NCBI RefSeq assembly: GCF_900496995.4
Contig: NC_044010.1
Span: forward strand, 1,054,001 to 1,118,000
From: Aquila chrysaetos chrysaetos
Taxonomy: Eukaryota > Chordata > Aves > Accipitriformes > Accipitridae
Direction: 5' to 3'
Length of the DNA stretch: 64,000 nucleotides
The position numbers and the translations under genes are program-made. Positions 25,001 to 35,900 of the stretch are shown here, one piece after another. The first letter of the stretch is position 1. The number at the start of each line of letters is the position of its first letter. The notes beneath the pieces were generated by a model, which worked only from the letters and a program-made list of their open reading frames with translations, was not told where the DNA came from and did not search any database.

Positions 25001-28000
25001 AGCAGCACTGTTGTTATTCTCAGCATTTTGTATTCTAAATACTCGAATGTCTTCTCCAAAAATTGGAGCAGAGTTAAGTGGGTTTGGTCATAACTGCTTT
25101 TGCAGACTTTGCAGTACATGGAATTAACTTTTATTATGAAGGTGAACCTTAACCTGGGATTTCCGGGTTTTCCAACCTTTTTTTGACTGAAATAAATCGT
25201 AGATGAACAAAGTGTTTTTTGTCTGGGAATTATTATTCCTGTCCCCTTCAGACTGCTGTTGGAAAATTTCCAAAGTGCTGCCCCGTCTCCCTTGTAAGCC
25301 TTACAAATTAACCTCTTTGAGTCTTCCAAGACCTTTACCTGTCCGGCTGCAAGGTGTCGTTTGGTCTCTTCTGCCAGTTCCGAGATTAAGCTTGTCCCCC
25401 TGGGACTGGAGTACTCGCAGCCGAGCCCAGTGTCCCGGGCGAGACCTCCCCAGAACCACATAGCGAGAAAAACGTCCCTTCTTCGCTCGGTGTGGAAGAC
25501 CCCATCCAGTTAGAGCTGATCCATGTTGGGGCTTGCCCCCGTGTGACGCTGTCTCTTCCCCTCGCCCCGGTCCCAGGTGCCGGATGTGTTCGCTGACCTT
25601 CTACTCCAAGTCGGAGATGCAGATCCACTCCAAGTCCCATACGGAGACAAAGCCACACAAGTGTCCTCACTGCTCCAAGAGCTTCGCCAACAGCTCGTAC
25701 CTGGCCCAGCACATTCGCATCCACTCAGGGGCCAAGCCCTACACGTGCAGCTACTGCCAGAAGGCCTTCCGCCAGCTCTCCCACCTGCAGCAGCACACAC
25801 GGTAAGGGCCGGCGGAGGCTGGGGGCCCTCCGCGCTGCATGTTGCCGTCGTCCCAGCATGCTGTGAGCACCCTCGGCGGGCGACTGCCTGGGGAGACCTC
25901 GCTGTTTTCCGCAGGCCGGTCGGGTCTCGTACACGACAAACCGGCAGCGGCGGCGTCCAACACGTGAGGCTTGTCGCTTGCCGCGAGGGGCTTGGGTGTG
26001 CGCGGAGGTTAGCGCTGCTCACCCCGAGGGGCGTCTGCAACGGAGTGACGCTTTCTGACGGCAGGTAGGGCTGGTTGTGCCAGAGCGAGAGTAGAGTGGG
26101 CGTAGGGAGGACTGTTCCCTGTCACCCCAGCGTAGTTCTGCCAAACGTGTCAGTCCAGGCTCGCAGCCCCCCCTGCTATTTCAGCCGCAGGCTTCCCACA
26201 CACAGCTTTGCCAATGCCCCTCAGTCCAAACTCTATAGTTCCTCTCTCTGGATCCTCCCCCGGTGCGGACAGACCATGGTCTCTTGAATCCAAGGGGAGC
26301 ACGGCTCGAGACCGAGCGAGCTCGTGCCGTGTCTGGAGTTCCTCTCCGCGTAGCAGATAGCGTGGTGCCGTCCCACCCCCTTTGTGCCCTCATTCCATCA
26401 GCGCTAGCCAGATGGCGGTCATGTCCAACTGCTGCTGCTCCTCCTCCTCTTCGGCAGGATCCACTCCAAGCTCCACACGGCGATTGTCAAGCCGCACAAG
26501 TGTCCTCACTGCTCCAAGAGCTTCGCCAACACATCCTACCTGGCCCAGCACCTCCGCATCCACTCGGGGGCCAAGCCCTACACCTGCCGCTACTGCCAGA
26601 AGGCCTTCCGCCAGCTCTCCCACCTGCAGCAGCACACACGGTAAGGGCCAGAGGAGGCTGGGGGCCCGGCCCTGGCCCCCCCGCGCTGCCGGCATGCACC
26701 TGTGGAGCACGCGCGCCAAGCATGCGGGGGGCGGGCGGGGAATGCGGCCGGCTGCGCCCTCGGAAGGAGGTGACCCACCAGAGTGGACGGAGTGGAGGCT
26801 GCGCAGGAGACACTGACCACGCCAGGGCTGAGGCGGGCACGCGCTGTCCCTGGGGATCCTTGGTCTTGCACCGCGGGGGGCACAGAGAGAGAGAGCGATA
26901 GAGAGAGAGGCATTGGCCGTAGGGGATCCCAGCCTGGCACCACGGGGGTTGCACTGAGTGTGTGGAAGCTTCTCCTGGCATTGCAGGGGGACAGGGACGG
27001 ATGAACGCTGTAGGTGATCTCAGCCTGATAACGTAAAGGGAAAAGTGTCGGAGTGCCTATCCTGAGAAGGAACGGAGCTGCTTTCTTGGTACTGCGGAAG
27101 CAAGAGAACAGACTCCTCTTGGTCATGTGGGACTCCTTGGAGCAGGGAGCCTGGACCTCCAGAGCCCTTCCCAACCCGTTTTCGGGTGGCCCACATGCCG
27201 AGCCGGCCAGGCATTCATAAGCTCTTGCTCCCCAGTCCTAGTCACTCTCTGAAACCTGCTTGACTGCCTATGTTCTCTAACTTCTAGCTGGACACAGGAG
27301 CTGGGCAGAGCTCTCTTTGTCCAGATAGAACAGCATCTGGAGGCAACATCATCCCCTTCCCTGCTCTCCGGAGTGGCTGTGAGATGTGATCACAGCATCA
27401 GGCCCTGGCAGTCTGCCCTGCCTGCCTGCTCACTGCCTCCCGTTTGTGCTCTTCCTCCTCAACAGTATCCACACCGGGGACCGACCCTACAAATGCGCTC
27501 ACCCTGGGTGTGAAAAGGCTTTCACCCAGCTTTCCAACCTGCAGGTAAGGGTCTGGGCTTGTCCTGCTCGCCAGTGGGGGTGGCGAGGGCAGCTGTCGAG
27601 TGGGAGGAGAGGCTACTTGCCTGTGGTGGAGGAGATGGAGAAATTGGGGCAGCTGGGAGGAGAGTGCAGAACACAGAAAAGCTGTTGAAGCCCTGGGTGG
27701 GGGAGAGATTCCTGGCTTTTGTGGCACTAGTGACCCAAAGAAGTCACATAAACAGTCACATCCTGTGAAATCGTAAACTTGACTTGAAAGCGGTGAGACC
27801 TTGGTAAAGTTCCTCCCATCCCTTCTGCAGAGTTTTCTAACTTACGTGGGGCAAGACTTTTGCTAAATGTCACGCAGGTTTTATTCTGTGTATCTGATTG
27901 AGTTTTTTGTTTGTTTTACAACGAAATGGAGGGCATAAGAGTAGGGATTTAGGGAAGCGGAGGTGGTGTGTCCCTGTTGCGGTATCCTGGAGGAGGGGAA

Positions 28001-29017
28001 CTGTAGGGTGTGCCAAATGGCAGAGAGCTGTAAATGCCTGCGAGCAGTTGAAGCAGATCCTGCCCTGAAGGGCAGTGACAGATGCAGGGAGCAAATGTGT
28101 CGTGAGGCAGAAGAGAAAAGGAAAAGACTGAGAGAGAGTTGTGTGGAGACTTGAGAAGATGAGAGCTGTGGAGAGTTAGGAGACTCTGCTCTTCGAATGC
28201 CTAGTATGCCTGAGAAAATAAGGGCATCTGTGGGGAAGATGTGGTGGGCTGGAGGGAGAAGCTCTGTCCCCTACGCTAGGAGCCAGGCGTACCTCCCTCA
28301 GCAGGCGGGGGCCTAGGGTGCTGGGGGCCTGGCTGGAAGGGGGTGTTGGAGATAAAGCCTTCTGCAGTACTAATGCTTGCTTTCTTTTTCGTCCACCCCG
28401 CTGCTGCCCCCCAGTCCCACAGACGGCAGCACAACAAAGACAAACCTTTCAAGTGCCACAACTGCCACCGTGCGTACACGGATGCTGCCTCCTTGGAGGT
28501 ACACCTGGCTACGCACACGGTGAAACACGCCAAGGTCTACACCTGCTCCATCTGCAGCCGGGCCTACACCTCGGTGAGTGTTTGCCGCCGTGGGGGGTAG
28601 CAGAAGCAGACATGCTTCCCGGGGAGTAGCTCCTCCGGATCCAACGGGAGCAGCCCCCTGAGCTGTCGCGTTCCTCCCCGTCGGGCTTCGGCTTTTGCAA
28701 ATGCTGTCCCCTCCTCTCTCACGCCATTCTTCCCGTTGCAGGAGACGTACCTGATGAAGCACATGCGGAAACACAACATCCCTGACCCACAGCAGCAGGT
28801 GGTTCAGGCACAAGCCCAGGCCTCTCAGCAGCAGCAGCACTTCCAGCCGCAGGGTGGGGGGGCAGCAGGGGGCCCTTCTGGAGACACTAACCAACCCAAC
28901 CCTCCCCCCCAGTGCTCCTTTGACCTGACTCCTTACAAGACTTCAGAGCATCACAAGGACATCTGCCTCACTGTCAGCACCAGCGCCATCCAAGTGGAGC
29001 ACCTCTCCAGCTCCTAG
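12271..29017 (+). CDS. ZNF384: ZNF384 (CIZ/NMP4) C2H2 zinc-finger transcription factor, whole coding region
   Basis: Eight exons join in phase: 12271-12336, 12489-12729, 13079-13409, 25577-25801, 26458-26640, 27466-27544, 28415-28573 and 28742-29017. Every junction has AG and GT, and the total is 1,560 nt (519 aa plus stop). The start MEESHFNSSPYFWP, the GRKKKR basic motif (aa 173-182), eight C2H2 fingers (about aa 214-439) and the C-terminal end IQVEHLSSS match ZNF384 as I know it from mammals. The family binds AT-rich DNA through its fingers, acts in the nucleus and regulates matrix and bone genes. Residues 154-171 include a run of nine glycines. The mammalian protein (577 aa) is longer mainly because of its Gln/Ala-rich tract, which here is very short (about aa 444-460). 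The next gene, ING4, lies on the same strand as in human. Very confident of identity; 5' noncoding exons are less certain. Confidence 0.97.
12489..12729 (+). CDS. ZNF384: ZNF384 coding exon 2 (N-terminal regulatory region)
   Basis: The exon begins after tttag and reads IENTMFINKMKEQLLP, then a Ser/Thr/Pro-rich segment ending GLMTAG. The last G of the exon is the first base of the next codon (phase 1). No folded domain is visible. Mammalian isoforms can differ at the 3' side of this exon, and I see no additional exon between 12730 and 13078. Confidence 0.95.
13079..13409 (+). CDS. ZNF384: ZNF384 coding exon 3 (poly-Gly and basic motif)
   Basis: The acceptor is tttgcag. The exon encodes a hydrophobic Ser/Thr-rich stretch (PGLVITSPSG), nine consecutive glycines, then PKPPRGRKKKR, which resembles an AT-hook or nuclear localisation signal, and an acidic stretch (NEDDEDQ). 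It ends TYR at a split codon. The donor at 13410 (gtgggg) opens a 12.2-kb intron. Confidence 0.95.
19064..19091. repeat. Homopolymer of 28 A
   Basis: Uninterrupted A-run in the long ZNF384 intron. I do not recognise a retroelement body upstream of it. Confidence 0.9.
23430..23785 (-). mobile_element. Interrupted old CR1-like fragment in ZNF384 intron
   Basis: GCATCGCACTGGGAGCTTG (23,464-23,482) and TTGCTGCTTTCAAGGATACA (23,689-23,708) match two neighbouring landmarks of ancient amniote CR1 read in reverse. About 200 bases of other sequence lie between where only a few tens are expected, suggesting an insertion within the fragment. Confidence 0.5.
25577..25801 (+). CDS. ZNF384: ZNF384 coding exon 4 (zinc fingers 1-3)
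   Basis: The acceptor is tcccag. The exon encodes finger 1 (CRMCSLTF...HSKSH), finger 2 (CPHCSKSFANSSYLAQHIRIH) and most of finger 3 (CSYCQKAFRQLSHLQQHTR). It ends on the first two bases of an Arg codon that is completed by either of the next two coding exons. Its 3' two thirds is about 94% identical to exon 5, continuing into the intron. Confidence 0.97.
26458..26640 (+). CDS. ZNF384: ZNF384 coding exon 5, in-frame cassette (zinc fingers 4-5)
   Basis: The exon is 183 nt (61 codons) with the same phase at both ends, so skipping it joins exon 4 to exon 6 in frame and removes two fingers. It encodes the linker IHSKLHTAIVKPHK, finger 4 (CPHCSKSFANTSYLAQHLRIH) and finger 5 (CRYCQKAFRQLSHLQQHTR). 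The known human long and short forms (577 and 516 aa) also differ by 61 residues, which fits this exon. Confidence 0.95.
27466..27544 (+). CDS. ZNF384: ZNF384 coding exon 6 (zinc finger 6, C-x4-C type)
   Basis: The exon starts after aacag with T, completing Arg, then reads IHTGDRPYKCAHPGCEKAF and ends TQLSNLQ. The two cysteines are four residues apart, unlike the C-x2-C of the other fingers, as in the mammalian protein. The donor is gtaagg. The histidines of the finger are in the next exon. Confidence 0.95.
28415..28573 (+). CDS. ZNF384: ZNF384 coding exon 7 (zinc finger 7 and start of 8)
   Basis: The acceptor is cccccag. The 53 codons begin SHRRQHNKDKPFKC, which finishes finger 6 and starts finger 7 (CHNCHRAYTDAASLEVHLATH). 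They end with the first half of finger 8 (CSICSRAYTS). The donor is gtgagt. Confidence 0.96.
28742..29017 (+). CDS. ZNF384: ZNF384 last coding exon (end of finger 8, C-terminal domain)
   Basis: The exon starts ETYLMKHMRKHNIP, completing finger 8. A short Gln/Ala stretch (VVQAQAQASQQQQHF) and a Gly-rich linker follow, then the conserved tail PPPQCSFDLTPYKTSEHH and IQVEHLSSS, with TAG at 29015-29017. The Gln/Ala tract is much shorter than the mammalian one, whose length is variable. Confidence 0.96.
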   Translation, partial: ETYLMKHMRKHNIPDPQQQVVQAQAQASQQQQHFQPQGGGAAGGPSGDTNQPNPPPQCSFDLTPYKTSEHHKDICLTVSTSAIQVEHLSSS

Positions 29018-30321
29018 AGAGACCTCAACCCAGGGAGCAGAAAGCCTCTTGTGCATAGCCTGCGCCCAGGGGCACCGCTTGTGCAGCGGCCCTCCTCGTG
29101 CAACAGTCTCCGGCCTCTCCTCCTGCAACAGCCTCTTCTGGCCGTGTAACCCTGTTCATGGCAGCCCCTTGAACAACAGCCTGTCTCAAGGGGGTGCTCC
29201 TTCTGTGCAACAGCCTGCCTGGTAGGAGGATGCTTCCTTGTGCAAGAGCCCCTTTCCTGTGCTGGGATCACTTCCTCATGCAAGAGCCCCTCCTTTCAAA
29301 CCCAAAGAAAGGCCCCCGTTTTGCCTTCTCTCTCACTGTAGGATGCGTATGAAGGGGGGGTGCGTGTTGAGACATGCATGGTGGATGGGATGGAGAGACG
29401 GTCCTTGTACGTACAGGGGCTCGGACACATGTTTTCAGCAGGCCGCAGAAGAATGTGGCAGGGTTCACAGCTGGATGGGGTTCTTTGAGGATTTCCTTGA
29501 GTGTCTAAGAGAGAAATATCCATTCCTGTCCCTCCTGCTTGTGAAAGGGAGGAGGGGTCGCTCGTCCTGCCCCAAGGACTGGATGGGAGAAACTTTCTCC
29601 CCAGTGGAAGGTGAGACCAGTGCGGGGGGAGAGGTGAGGCATGTTCTCTGGGCCGGACAGGTGCCCACGCTGCCCGAGGGCTGTGGAGTATTGCACTCTT
29701 TCTCCTCCCCTGGTGGAGAGCAATAGAGAGGAGTCTGTCTGAACTGGCTGCTGCCTCTCTCTCCCAGCTGTCTGAGCAGCACAATGGCCAAGGCCCCGTA
29801 GGAATGTGGGTTCCTGCTCATTGCTCTTCCTGCCCGTTGTGGATGATGTCCTAGCAGCTTGTACTCCTCCTCCTCTCCCTCCTGCTTCCCCCCCCCACCT
29901 CCTCAGAAAAGCCTGCAGGCATCAACAACAAACCAAAAAGCAACTGGAGGGAGGGTAAGAGACTGCCAAAATAATCATCACCCTTCTCTCTACTCCCTTT
30001 CCCGAAAGGCGGAACGACAGCAGTTCTGACTCTCACACGCCTGTCCTGCCCCCAGTTTCCCAAAGGGAAGGAGGAGGAGGAATAGACCGGTCTTTTCAAG
30101 GAGCCGGCAGGAGGCAGGGAAAGGCTAGCTTCTCCTGCTCACCTCCCGTCAGAGCGCTCTCCCAGGCTCCCTCTTGCCAAGACGGGCTGGACTCACATGG
30201 CAGTGGTGGCCTCTTCTGGACCCTGGTCATGGGAGAGAATCCCCAAAAGGTGGACAGTGGAGAGAAGGGGATGAAGATCCCCACAGAGAGACCAATCTAA
30301 TGAGAAGGGGGAGCCAACAAA

Positions 30322-30327
30322 AATAAA
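30322..30327 (+). promoter_or_regulatory. ZNF384: Proximal poly(A) signal AATAAA of ZNF384
   Basis: A canonical AATAAA lies 1.3 kb after the stop codon and is followed by an AT run and T/G-rich sequence. It is one of two candidates for transcript end. Confidence 0.5.
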
Positions 30328-30345
30328 CTGAAGGCCCCTTGAATT

Positions 30346-30365
30346 TATATATATATATATATATA
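30346..30365. repeat. (AT)n microsatellite in ZNF384 3' UTR
   Basis: Ten TA units directly after the proximal poly(A) signal. Confidence 0.9.
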
Positions 30366-30752
30366 AATATCTATTCCCCACCCCGGCCCGCTCTGTCCTT
30401 GCTGTAACTGTTTCTATCTCTGTGTTTATAAAACGCATTATCCTGGCGAATTTTTATTTTCAATCTTCGTTTGTTTTTCCCTTTCTCTTCGTCTTCAATT
30501 CTCCTTACCTTTTTTTTTTTTTTTTTTTTTTTTAATTGGTCCACATGACTACTAGTCTTGTGTGTCACTTGTTAGTTTCTTTGGATCGTGGAGGCTGACT
30601 CGGAAGAGAATGAGAAGGCAAGGGAAAAAAGCATGTGTTGTTGGGATTTAAAATCAATCACCCACCCAAAGCCTATAGAATCCCAGACTTCTGTATGAAC
30701 AACCAATAGGGGCTTCTTTTTTTTTTTTTTTTTTTTAACCACCTTGTATAGA

Positions 30753-30758
30753 AATAAA
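30753..30758 (+). promoter_or_regulatory. ZNF384: Distal poly(A) signal AATAAA of ZNF384
   Basis: A canonical AATAAA about 430 bases beyond the proximal one, followed within 30 bases by GGTGTAAAAGG and GGTGCTGCTG, a plausible GU-rich downstream element. Confidence 0.5.
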
Positions 30759-31539
30759 TTGGTGTAAAAGGCTCCTTGAAGGTGCTGCTGCGAGCACCTT
30801 GCCCCTGTGACGTGTGTTCCTTCCCCCTGCACCAGACCACTGCACGAGCATCTTGCCACTGTGAGTCCCGAGCGGCTGTGCGGGCGGACGCGAGGGTAGC
30901 ACATCCCCTGCCTTTGGGCAGCCTTGCGGTTCGCACAGGGAAAGTGAGGAGCTCGGCCCTCTGTGCTCTGCAGCTGCGGAGCCTGTGGCAGAAACCTTTT
31001 GCTCCGCGTTAATGGTCACGAGGGTTGGCTGCAAACGGTTGGAGTGTTTTGTAGATCCATAGGTTAGGCTAGAAGAAGCTGTCTGATTTGACTCTTGCAT
31101 TTCACAGGTGACATTTCAACCCATTTATCCTGTATTGAGCCCCAAGAACTAATGTGTATTTGAAGTATGTGTTGACAAAAATGCATTGGCTTGATTTTGA
31201 GGCACTGGGACACTGAGAATCCCTTCCATTGGTAGCCTGCTGCAAGGGCTTCGTGTTCTCACTGTTTAAATATTTAAGCCCAGTTTCTCCTTTGCATCTG
31301 TTTGGCTTTGGCTTCCAGTTACTAGTTCTGGATACATCCATCCCGCTGATTCAGAGAGCCTTAGAGCACAGTGGGGCTTTTTCCCCTGGACTGGTATTTA
31401 AACACTGTAATGCCACTTCTCAGTCTGCTTTTTGACAAGCTAAATAGATGGAACTTCTTAGATCTTCCACTGTAAGGGATTTCCTCCAGCCCATGAATTA
31501 TTCTTGTCTTTCCTTTCTACATCTTGTCAAATTTTTCAG

Positions 31540-32360
31540 TATCTTGTAAAAATGTTCCTTTCAGAATTGAGTGTTCAAGCCCCAATGCCATGGACACGGT
31601 TCCCCTGCCCTTTGCCTTAAGTCTGCAGAGGATTGCGTTTGCCCTTTTCTCGCAGCATTATAACGGGAGCTCACAGTAGCTGCTTGTCTAGTGTGACCCC
31701 TAGATCATCCGAAGTCTCAGCTTTCCGTGATAGTGTTTCCCCCTTTCTACAGGTATGGTCTTACTTCTTATTTCCTAGATGCTTAACGTGAGGCTGCATC
31801 GAAGTCCAGTTTGTGTGAATGGACCTGGCTTACTGATGGACCAGGTTACTCGCCGCTTTCCCAGTTTTGTCACCCACAAACTGTATCAGTTGTTGTTTTT
31901 TACTTTCAGATCCAGGTTGAAAATGCTATATTGCATCTGACCTACACTAACTTGAAAAGCATCATTCAGTGCAACTTTTTATTAGCTTCTTTTTGAGACT
32001 TGCAGGCTAGGCATTTCTTAATCCTCTTAGTATGTGATAATGTACAGTAAATCTTTTTGACTTGTGGTGCTAGGTCAATGCCTTACAAAAATTTAAGTAT
32101 GTTGCACCTATGCAGTCCCCTTTGTTAAACCAAATGTATAATGATGTCATCGAAGAATGAAATTAGGGTTTGGGTTTTTTCTTTTCTTTTTTCTACGAAA
32201 TCTGTATTTCATAAAACCTTTGGGTTACAGGTTTTATTTTTCATTCACTAATTCTTCATCTCAACAGCTTTTCCATAATTTTGACATTGAGTCATTTCAT
32301 TTGCCTTTTGGGAATACTGTCATGAGTGTCTTAAGGTATTTCTCTAATATTCCCAAGTTT
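31540..32360 (-). mobile_element. Old CR1-like LINE fragment downstream of ZNF384
   Basis: Successive landmarks of reversed ancient CR1 are visible: GTTTGCCCTTTTCTCGCAGC, GGGAGCTCACAGTAGC, GTGACCCCTAGATCATC, GGTCAATGCCTTACAAAAAT and GAAGAATGAAATTAGG. The copy is frame-broken and diverged. Confidence 0.75.
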
Positions 32361-35300
32361 AATTAAAATTGGAATCAATGGGCTAGAGAGCTTGTTAGTA
32401 AACTCTTTTAGGACTCCTGTTTCTTTGCTGACTTAAAAAATATACATCCCTAGCAGGTGTTGTCTAATCTCCTACTTTGATACTAAGGTACTAAGGATAG
32501 ATGTTGCTATTTTCATATGACTGCCACATCCTGTTTCTTTCTGAATATGGAATTGGAAGTATTTGTTGACTGATTTCCCCTGTTCTGTGTCACTAGCATT
32601 TTCACCATTTTTATCTAGCATGGACCAGTACTATTAGTAAGATTTCTTTATTTTTTGTTTAAAGAAAGGAATGAAAGATTCAAAATCCCTTTCCTATTAC
32701 CAGTAGTTTTGCTAGCCACAAAGCCTTCCTTAACAGTTTTCTCTATTTTATAATGTCTAATTTATGTCAGTTGCTGTCTGGCCTTCCCCTTTTCCGTGTG
32801 TTATGTTTCAGGTTTTGGTTTGGGTTTTTTTAATGTTTCTTCTTTCTCACAGACTTTCTCACTGAACCCAGGATGAGCTTTTACCAAAAGTTTTCCTCTT
32901 TCTTGATTGTGGAATTCGGGCTTTTTTGGCCACATAATAAATTTTTCTGACAGAAGAGTTTCATTCACATTTTTCTGCCTTATTTCTTTTTTCTCATGGA
33001 CAACTCAGTTTATAGTTTTGCTCACCTTGGAAATTCGCACAGACTCAGCAGTTTATTACTGCTTGTGGCTCTCCTCTGCATGTCCATATTCCATATGAAC
33101 AGGACAAAATTGCCAGTTTCACTCAAGTTATTATCTTGTCTTGTGTGCATCACCTTGAAGGCTGAAAAATTGATGTTTTGGGTGCAGTGTCTTGTATTAA
33201 GAAAGCTACAGTTTTAAAAGTTGGAAAGATGTTTTGCTGACTGCTTGAAATCCCTGGGGAATGGCTCACAAGCTAAAATTCCTTGCAGTGTTTTTTCATT
33301 TTACATGTTAAAGGTGCTTGAAATCACCTTTCCTGGTCCCTGGTTCGATGTGTTGTTTTCTAATGTCTGCTATCCTTCCCCTTCTTGGAATCTACTACCT
33401 AGCATGGGGATCCATATGTATTTAAGGCTGTACAATTCCTGCATTACCAGTTATTTCAGAGGTATTATTGCTTGTGTTTGTGCAGTTTGCTGCTGCTCCT
33501 ATAGCTTTTACTGTTGCCCAGGAAGAAACTAATGATTTTTCACTGAGGGACTTTCCTATCAAGTTTCAGAAATGCCACTTTATCGCAGGCCTCTTTTTTT
33601 CTCATCAATGAGAATTTCTTACTTCTCTGTTTACCCAGAGTGCTGTTGCTGGTGTAGAAATAATTGAAGATACCTTACTCTCATTATCTTTGTCACTTAT
33701 TTGAGTTTGGATTAGGTCTTCCTCTTTGGATTCCCAAGGCTGTTTAACATATTCAAAGTGCTTCAGGTGGTTTAAAAAGTATAGTTGCTACCTGCAGGAC
33801 ACAAAATGTAACATCTATACAAAATTTTTCCCTGTTGAGATGAAGCCTCAGGTTCCAGTCTGCAGCTTTTCAGCTTTGTGCACTCAAGCCAACAACAGTG
33901 CAATTATTTAACTCCCACTCACAAGAGTGGAAGATTCTCTAACAAGATCCCATGGTCCTACCTCTTCAGCTCCCTGAATTCTTTGACCCTGCATTTTCTT
34001 TGTGATGCCAATCCATTTGTTTCTCTATGTCTGTACCCAAGAAGACTTGACAATGACTCTGAAGTTCTGTATTAGGTTGCATCTTGTACCTTTGCTGGAA
34101 GGCGGTAGCACTTTTTCTTCTTGTCTTTTACTGAATTGGATGTCTGTTCTTAGCTCGATTTTGCAAATTATTGTTGCTTTAAAAGGAAACAACATGTAGG
34201 CTGGAAATCATTTAGAAGAGTCACCCACAAACAGTAACTAAATCTCAGCCATGACTAATGATAGTATTGCTGGTCTATAATTCAGTTAAATCTTCAAGAA
34301 AGATTTAAGATTTTCATAATTTAAAGCCTTATGGTTAATCAGCCATGTCCCTTATTAGAATTTTTTGTTGGTTATCACTGCCATCAAAACTGCCACTCTA
34401 TTTTACTACTTTTTTTTTTTTTTTAAATCCATAGGGTCTTGTTATGCCTTTGTTCAGTACACTAAAGTCTTCTGCTGCAAGAAGTCTTTTTTCTTTTGTA
34501 ATGAATTACAGACCATGATCAAGTCACTGTATTCATCTTTCCAAACAGCTAAATTAAACTGAGCTGGTTTAGGTGTCTCACAATAAGGCTTGGCTCCATC
34601 ATGTAGTACTTATCTTTTGCCTTTCTTTTTCCTTTATGAATGACCAGGCTGTGTAGTGTGCAGTTACAAGTCTTGCTACATTAGGCCTAGACAGTTATCT
34701 TGCGCTACCAAACTGACATTGCCATAAAACGGTATGTAGTTCTTTTAATGAGATCTTTTTCTTTAAATTAAAACAAATAGCATTATGTTTCTTCTCTTAG
34801 CTGAGTGCAACCCGTATCAAATACACTGTGATTTTGCCAAATCAGTGTTAGGTTAACTGCCTTACAGCAACCTGGATGATCCCATTTACTTTTCAAATAC
34901 TTTTTAAGTAAAAGTATTTGCTGGTCTTCTGGAACACATTCAGACCTCCCAAGTTGTTTGGAAAAGAAAGCCCATTGCTTCAGTCTGCTTGCCAGATAAT
35001 TCTTTTAAAACTATTGATTGTCAGTTTCTAGCTATGCAACTTCTAGGATGTTTTATTTAATGGGTAGAACTAAACATCTTCCTAAATCTCATTGGCAATA
35101 GGTGATATTTTGTTACTTCACAGATTTGTCTACATCATCCAACTTTCTTCCTAATATAGAATATAATTATGAGATTCTGCTTGTCTTCTATATTTTTATT
35201 GATTATTTTATCATCTTTATATCAACTAAAGGATATATATCATGTTTAGGATTTTCTTCTAATATTTTGCAGGTAATGTACCTGAAAGCTGCCCAAGTTT
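32361..35300. repeat. AT-rich degenerate sequence, probably further old LINE
   Basis: The T-rich composition and the many short open stretches continue from the CR1 fragment without clear landmarks. It may be the continuation of that LINE or other decayed repeats. No gene is supportable. Confidence 0.3.
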
Positions 35301-35900
35301 ACTAGTGCAGTTTCAGAACATAGAATGAAATTGCTCTGTACACTTCCTTAACTACAAGATAGGTACCTGTTCAATCGTCATTTCAGGTACAACAGATTAA
35401 ATTTGTGTGCATGGTTTCTTGTTTCTGTATAGTAGAACACCAAAATACTAGAGAGATGTAGTAACTTGGTCCAACAAACATTTCGATTTCATGTAGTGTC
35501 TATGTAATGAATGAAAAAAAAAAAAAAAACCAACCTGCAAGAAAAGAAATCATGACACCAAAGAACTAGAGTCTATGCCTAGTTTTGCTGCTGAATTAGG
35601 GTATGTTTTTGGAACGCGGACACAGCTATAATCGGGGGCCTTTGGCATCCTCTTTCATTTGTAAAGCTGATTAACTGGGGGGGCAAGTGCTGCAGATCAA
35701 TTGTTTGATGTTTGAGAGAATGAAGTGTGGGTACATCTAGTCTTTCCTGAAGAGAAGGAAATGCAGAGCAGGGACCTCTGAACTGAGGATGTTAAGGAGT
35801 GAGAAGAGCTGAATGTGTACCTCTACAGCAAAAAGGGAACCAAACAAGACTCTGAAGTTGTAGGCCTCCTGCTCGGGTATGCATAAGGATCCTTCTCAAG

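Larger units (their letters stand above)
13410..25576 (+). other. ZNF384: ZNF384 12.2-kb intron
   Basis: The intron separates the N-terminal exons from the zinc-finger exons. It holds the interrupted CR1 fragment near 23.5 kb, the 28-A run at 19,064, purine-rich stretches near 14.0-14.3 and 17.4-18.0 kb, and otherwise unremarkable sequence. No nested gene was found on either strand. Confidence 0.85.
29018..30775 (+). other. ZNF384: ZNF384 3' untranslated region
   Basis: After the stop there are no further coding exons. The region has short degenerate repeats of GTGCAA-containing text (29,050-29,290), an (AT)n run at 30,346-30,365, and long T-runs at 30,510-30,533 (24 T) and 30,717-30,736 (20 T). 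Poly(A) signals AATAAA occur at 30,322-30,327 and 30,753-30,758, so the UTR is about 1.3 or 1.76 kb long. Confidence 0.7.

Noticed and set aside
26263-26901. 212-codon + frame and - strand frames over the ZNF384 finger exons
   Set aside because: They are shadow frames of the real zinc-finger exons, which read in a different phase with correct splice sites.
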